Source: Methanobrevibacter thaueri (lineage in GTDB: Archaea > Methanobacteriota > Methanobacteria > Methanobacteriales > Methanobacteriaceae). Taken from it: a stretch of 64,000 bases of DNA. Shown here in pieces: positions 60,174 through 64,000 of the stretch. Every line of letters starts with the position of its first letter. Position 1 is the first letter of the stretch. The notes beneath the pieces are model-generated. The model had not been told where the DNA came from, did not search any database, and worked only from the letters and a program-made list of their open reading frames with translations. The stretch covers positions 90,458-154,457 of the forward strand of contig NZ_MZGS01000017.1 of assembly GCF_003111625.1 (NCBI RefSeq). The letters run 5' to 3'. A program made the position numbers and the translations under genes.

Positions 60174-61562
60174 TTATAAGTTGGACTTGATCGTTTCCAT
60201 TTGCTCGTCACGATTTTTCAGCCTGAAGGTGAAAAGGAATGCGATGAAAGCGACGACAGCGGCCAACAGCAAACTTATTTTATAACCCAGAATTCCAGAA
60301 AATGACGCGATTACACCACCGATAAGTGCACCGCCTATCAATTGCCCGGCACTTGAAAGCATGTTGACAATGGCTTGGCCGGCACCTCTTTCGGTCGGTT
60401 TGGCTTCGCTTAGGACAATATATCTCAAAGGGGCTCCGATGATGGTCACCATACCCACACCGATAAGGCATCCTGCCGCTATGAACAATATCATATTATG
60501 AGGATAGACCGCAATGACAATCAGGCCGAATGTCAAAATCAATGTTCCAATCATCATAATCTTACGTGAACCCGTTGAATCCAGAATCTTGCCGAGTATT
60601 GGGGCCGCAACTGCATTGGCACCCAGAATAGGAATCAGCATCAGACTTGCCAACTGATCATTCAATCCCATTGAAAGAATGACCAATGACGGAACGAATA
60701 TTACTGAGGAGTAGATGATTCCATATGATAATGTCTCGATACATGCGATTCTTATTTCCCTGTTCTCCAGCATGTTTATCGCCACGATTGACTCCTCGGC
60801 TCGTTTTTCAATTTTTAAAAAGATAGGGATTAGGATAATGAAGAGGATTAAAAACGGTGCCACTTTCATTGACAATAGGCTGCTTATGAAATTGCTTGAG
60901 TCTATTTGGTTCAGGCCATATGCCAGGAATATTGAAAGCAGACTCAATATGAAGATTCCAAGATAATCTATCTTCAGTTTCCTGTTGTTCTCGGCATTTG
61001 GGAGAACGTATGTTGCGAGGACTATCAGAAATATGCTGATTGGAATGTTGATTGTAAAGCACCAGTTCCAACCATATGGGATTAAAACAGCACCTACCAA
61101 TGGCCCTCCAATGGCTGAAATTCCAAAGACACTTCCAAGGATTCCCAATGCCTTTCCTCTTTCTTCCAATGGAAAAGCATCCCCTATGAATGCTCCTGCA
61201 ACAGGGAAAATTCCTCCGCAACCGAATCCCTGGATTATTCTTCCTAAGAATATTGATTCGATGTTTAGGGAAAATGCGATTAGGCATGATCCGATTCCAA
61301 ATAGCATCACATCAAGGATGAAGATTTTTTTCCTGCCGTAGAAGTCTGAAAACTTGGCCATGACTGGAGATCCAATCATGAAAAAGATGACGAAGAGCGT
61401 GAATATCCAACTTGATTCCCTGCTTGTAAGGTTAAAGCTTTGCTCAATTGAAGGCAGTACGGGACCGATTATTCCGGTATCGAGAGATCCCATGAAAACT
61501 CCAATCAAAAATAATATTAGTATTAAATTCCTTGTTTTTGTATCTAATGTTTTTGTTGCCAT
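60174..61562 (-). CDS. MFS drug exporter (DHA2 type), third copy
   Basis: A 462-residue transporter with about 14 hydrophobic segments. Loop 2-3 is AKFSDFYGRKKIFI, and GVFMGSLDTGIIGPVLPSIEQSF at the N-terminus is typical of EmrB/QacA-type efflux proteins. It is less like the MFS twins at 47-50 kb than they are like each other. No regulator gene is next to it; an inverted repeat TTAAATA (61611-61617) / TATTTAA (61622-61628) lies in its upstream region. Confidence 0.88.
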   Translation of the reverse strand: MATKTLDTKTRNLILILFLIGVFMGSLDTGIIGPVLPSIEQSFNLTSRESSWIFTLFVIFFMIGSPVMAKFSDFYGRKKIFILDVMLFGIGSCLIAFSLNIESIFLGRIIQGFGCGGIFPVAGAFIGDAFPLEERGKALGILGSVFGISAIGGPLVGAVLIPYGWNWCFTINIPISIFLIVLATYVLPNAENNRKLKIDYLGIFILSLLSIFLAYGLNQIDSSNFISSLLSMKVAPFLILFIILIPIFLKIEKRAEESIVAINMLENREIRIACIETLSYGIIYSSVIFVPSLVILSMGLNDQLASLMLIPILGANAVAAPILGKILDSTGSRKIMMIGTLILTFGLIVIAVYPHNMILFIAAGCLIGVGMVTIIGAPLRYIVLSEAKPTERGAGQAIVNMLSSAGQLIGGALIGGVIASFSGILGYKISLLLAAVVAFIAFLFTFRLKNRDEQMETIKSNL

Positions 61563-61748
61563 GCTACCGTTTAATCTCTTTTCTAATTGAATTTCACAAA
61601 AATAACTATGTTAAATAGTATTATTTAATATTTTGTATGATTTTCCCTACAAACATTTAGGATTGGTGGACATAACAACTAAAGAAATATTTTTTAACTA
61701 AAGATTAGAGATATTAAATCATATAATCTTTTTAGGGTTTTGAGATTT

Positions 61749-62564
61749 ATGAACATTCTAATATCAAATGATGACGGTGTATTTGCACCCGGAATATTGG
61801 CCGCAAAACAGGCAGTTGAGGATTTGGCTAATGTCACTGTAGTGGCTCCTGATGAGAACAACAGCAGTGTCGGCCGACGTATGACCTTATTCAAGCATTT
61901 GGAAATCAAGACTGTTGAACTTGAAGATGGAAGTGAGGCATATAGCGTTTCCGGCAGCCCTGCCGATGCGGTGATTGTCGGTGCGGAGTATGTGATGGAC
62001 GATAAGCCTGACCTGGTGATAACAGGAATAAACCAGGGGGTCAACATAAGCTGCGACATAACATCATCAGGCACGGTCTGCGCCGCATTTGAGGCGGTAA
62101 GCTTAGGCATTCCAGCCATTGCCGCTTCATTGTTCATGGATCCCAAAACATCATACAAGCAAGATGAAAACGGTGAATGGTATCTTGATTATGATTTTTC
62201 ACTGGCCAAAAGGGTCTTGCATGATATCGTTTTAAAAATCATCAAGGAGGGATTCCCCGATGGTGTTGACCTGTTCAATTTGAATGTGCCATCCAATTAT
62301 GAATCCGAAGATGTTAAGATTACTAGGCTTTCAGATAAAATGATTGATAAGAAGGTAATAGACAATACCGATGAGGAAAAAGCCGAATTATTCAATTATC
62401 CATTGCAGGAAAATCAGAATTCCGATGATTTAATCATGATTGCTCCTGACCTGGTCCGTGAATATGATGAGGGAAGCGATGGATATGCATTGATGATAGA
62501 AAAAAGGCCAAGCCTGACTCCTTTAAAGGTTAACATGACCTCTGAAAACCTAAAGGAATGGTAA
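61749..62564 (+). CDS. surE: SurE 5'/3'-nucleotidase
   Basis: A 271-residue metal-dependent nucleoside monophosphate phosphatase. The N-terminal MNILISNDDGVFAPGI holds the metal-binding Asp8/Asp9; VAPDENNSSVG, SGSPADAV and VITGINQGVNISCDITSSGTVCAAFEAV are family motifs. ATG 61749 is the family start; the longer frame adds three residues. It is followed 18 bases later by an alpha/beta hydrolase gene. It dephosphorylates nucleotides, likely in stress or stationary phase. Confidence 0.93.
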   Translation: MNILISNDDGVFAPGILAAKQAVEDLANVTVVAPDENNSSVGRRMTLFKHLEIKTVELEDGSEAYSVSGSPADAVIVGAEYVMDDKPDLVITGINQGVNISCDITSSGTVCAAFEAVSLGIPAIAASLFMDPKTSYKQDENGEWYLDYDFSLAKRVLHDIVLKIIKEGFPDGVDLFNLNVPSNYESEDVKITRLSDKMIDKKVIDNTDEEKAELFNYPLQENQNSDDLIMIAPDLVREYDEGSDGYALMIEKRPSLTPLKVNMTSENLKEW

Positions 62565-62582
62565 AGCAACTGAGGAGTGTGA

Positions 62583-63389
62583 ATGATGAAAAAGTTTTTA
62601 GATGTGAACGGTATAGAAATCTGCATAGACGATACTGAAGAAGGCGAAACCGCATTATTGCTGATTCATGGATTGACAGGAGATAAGTCAACCATGTATC
62701 CGGTAAGGGACATGTTCAAGGACGATTATCGCATAATCACAATTGACACAAGAGGGCACGGCGAGTCAACACACCCTAAGGAATATACAATCGATGACCA
62801 TGCCGATGACATACACGGAATAATCAAGGAATTGAACCTGGAAAAGGTAGATATTTTGGGATATTCCATGGGATCATACATTGCCCTAAGGGCCGCCGAG
62901 GCCAAATGCGATGATATAGACCATCTGGTTCTGCTTTGTACCAAGCCGAATGGAAAGACATCCTCTGTTGCAAGGCTTCTAAAGGAGGCAAATCTTGACA
63001 TTACTCAGGTAACTCCTGAGGAGATGATGCAGGTAATCATCAAGGCCAGTGTAGCTCCACAATCCTTGGAAAAGGTTGAAAGTGGGGAATTGGACATTTT
63101 AAAATTGTTGAACGGTGAGGAAGCTTATGAATTGAACGCTGAAGAGAAGGCTGCTGAGGACGCATCACTTGCCAATTTCGACAATTCAAATGATTACGAT
63201 AAGGTGACCTGCAAGACATTGGTCATAGGTGCCGAATATGACGGCATCAACCCGCCTGAATTGGGTCGTGAAGTGGCTGATGGAATAGACGGCGCCAGAT
63301 TTGAACTGATTAATGATGCAGGTCATTTGGTAATAATAGAACAGCCTGAGGAATTCCAAAATATTGTAAATGACTTTTTGAAAGATTAA
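62583..63389 (+). CDS. Alpha/beta hydrolase
   Basis: A 268-residue cytoplasmic alpha/beta hydrolase: LLIHGLTGDKSTMYP oxyanion loop, DTRGHGES, the nucleophile elbow GYSMGS, the late Asp in GAEYDGINPPE and the His in NDAGHLVII. The catalytic triad is complete. Substrate unknown. GAGGAG (62572-62577) precedes ATG 62583/62586. It is operon-linked with surE and followed by a tiny membrane protein gene. Confidence 0.88.
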   Translation: MMKKFLDVNGIEICIDDTEEGETALLLIHGLTGDKSTMYPVRDMFKDDYRIITIDTRGHGESTHPKEYTIDDHADDIHGIIKELNLEKVDILGYSMGSYIALRAAEAKCDDIDHLVLLCTKPNGKTSSVARLLKEANLDITQVTPEEMMQVIIKASVAPQSLEKVESGELDILKLLNGEEAYELNAEEKAAEDASLANFDNSNDYDKVTCKTLVIGAEYDGINPPELGREVADGIDGARFELINDAGHLVIIEQPEEFQNIVNDFLKD

Positions 63390-63402
63390 AATAGGTGATA
63401 AG

Positions 63403-63561
63403 ATGAATTTGATAACAACGCTACAAATTTTCAATTTGCTTTTGTTGATAATCATCGCAGTATTGCTGTTTATCAACCGTAAAGCGGAAAACCAAACCAA
63501 GATGAGACTGGCGTTTTTGATACTTCTAGTCTTGTTTGTTCTCGAAGTTTTCATGTTTTAG
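63403..63561 (+). CDS. 52-residue two-span membrane protein
   Basis: ATG 63403 to TAG 63561 encodes 52 residues made of two hydrophobic segments (FNLLLLIIIAVLLFI and AFLILLVLFVLEVFMF) joined by a charged turn (NRKAENQTKMR). AGGTGATAAG immediately upstream is a good ribosome-binding site, and a strong hairpin terminator follows. It lies 13 bases after the hydrolase stop codon on the same message. Confidence 0.62.
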   Translation: MNLITTLQIFNLLLLIIIAVLLFINRKAENQTKMRLAFLILLVLFVLEVFMF

Positions 63562-63590
63562 AAAGTAAAGATATTTACTTTTTTTTATTT
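63562..63590 (+). terminator. Terminator after the surE operon
   Basis: AAAGTAAA (63562-63569) and TTTACTTT (63574-63581) form a perfect 8-bp stem with a GATA loop, running into a T-rich tract to 63590. It begins one base after the stop codon of the 52-residue membrane protein. Confidence 0.75.
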
Positions 63591-63654
63591 TTTGAGGGCG
63601 ACTCAAAATTAATTATTTTTTTTAAAAATTTTTTTGCATTAATTTTTATTATTT

Positions 63655-64000
63655 TTAGGTATTTTGTTTGTTGTTTTGGTGTATGAGTTCGTTTTGTATT
63701 GTTTCGTTGTATATTCGTTTTAAATTGTGTGATATTGCGAGTAATTTTGCTTCTGTTTGTGTTCTTTTTAATCCTGTTGTGTTGAATTCTGTTACTTTTA
63801 GATTTTGTTTTATATTTCCAAATGGCCATTCTGCTGTTTTTGATCGTTTTTTGTAGATTTCTTGTGCCCATGGTGTTTCCATTTTTCTAAGCATTTTTAT
63901 TTTGTTTGGATTTCCATAATCGGTTATGATTCTATTGTATCTTTTTCCACAGCATTCTTGGTGTTTTGGGCATGTTTTGCAGTTGTTTGTCCAGTATGCG
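63655..64000 (-). mobile_element. Transposase, C-terminal part (IS1182-like), cut by the window edge
   Basis: The reverse strand is open from the window edge to a stop at 63655 (about 115 residues). It contains a Cys cluster (NCKTCPKHQECCGKRY) followed by RSKTAEWPFGNIKQNLKV and TEAKLLAISHNLKRIY, matching the C-terminal part of IS1182-type DDE transposases, where E..fG.iK and the LI..NLkR helix are typical. The N-terminal catalytic region and one end of the element lie beyond the window. The nearer end may be near 63590-63610 (GAGGGCGACTC), but this was not verified. Confidence 0.7.

Noticed and set aside
63575..63871. Alternative reverse-strand frame at the window's right end
   Set aside because: The frame ending at 63655 carries the transposase motifs; the alternative is Lys/Asn-rich low-complexity sequence in the wrong frame.
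1..64000. CRISPR array, rRNA or tRNA genes
   Set aside because: No regularly spaced direct repeats of CRISPR type, no rRNA-like sequence and no recognisable tRNA T-arm motif were seen in the intergenic regions when reading both strands.

Overview
The window looks like a chromosomal segment of a pseudomurein-walled, low-GC methanogenic archaeon of the order Methanobacteriales, most likely Methanobrevibacter or a close relative. Four things point there: an F420-dependent NADP reductase, pseudomurein-binding repeats joined to a C71-like/transglutaminase-fold peptidase, very large adhesin-like proteins with lysine-rich Ig-like C-termini, and archaeal-style AT-rich promoters (TATA boxes such as TTTATATA) with GGTGAT/GGAGG ribosome-binding sites. 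No tRNA, rRNA or CRISPR array was seen.

Layout. 1-7 kb: tail of the archaeal CCA-adding enzyme, small conserved proteins, npdG, a winged-helix regulator facing a TIGR04076 protein, a CAT-like acyltransferase, and a disulfide-oxidoreductase/Mrp operon. 7-10 kb: four SseB-like small acidic proteins around a fused MsrA-MsrB methionine sulfoxide reductase. 10-23 kb: ketopantoate reductase, then two giant surface proteins, a 2661-residue beta-helix adhesin and a 1153-residue beta-helix/papain-protease/lectin-like protein. 23-34 kb: NhaC antiporter, an LCM-type methyltransferase behind a palindromic operator, a RecB/Cas4-like nuclease, a glycosyltransferase, Fe-S flavoprotein and ferredoxin, NAD kinase, an IscU-like/GGGtGRT pair, a Nudix protein, an HTH-V4R regulator and an amidohydrolase. 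34-42 kb: malate dehydrogenase with an SstT-type transporter and bacterial-type DTD, then an XpaC-like/zinc-ribbon/TelA/membrane-protein cluster, GNAT and NimA-like genes. 42-52 kb: the pseudomurein-binding peptidase, uracil-DNA glycosylase, a MarR regulator with two tandem MFS exporters, a 19-codon mini-gene behind a second copy of the palindromic operator, and a TPR-HIRAN-like protein. 52-64 kb: two M14-like anchored metallopeptidases around a dihydrolipoamide-dehydrogenase-like flavoprotein, a cysteine-synthase homologue, secreted proteins, a pyridoxal/HMP kinase with CytX, another MFS exporter, SurE, an alpha/beta hydrolase, and a transposase cut by the window edge.

Functional themes are cell-surface construction and wall turnover (adhesins, papain-like and C71-like peptidases, M14-like peptidases, DUF11 protein), redox and stress defence (MsrAB, disulfide oxidoreductases, Isf, TelA, NimA-like), and drug or metabolite transport (three DHA2-type MFS proteins, NhaC, SstT, CytX). 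Several genes look bacterial in type (MsrAB, DTD1, family-1 UDG, SstT, TelA/XpaC, PdxY-like kinase), which fits gene exchange with gut Firmicutes; that is inference from family knowledge.

The least expected non-coding signal is a 30-bp promoter module, a palindrome fused to a TATA box, present twice with one mismatch. One copy drives a methyltransferase and the other a stand-alone 19-codon ORF with a strong ribosome-binding site.
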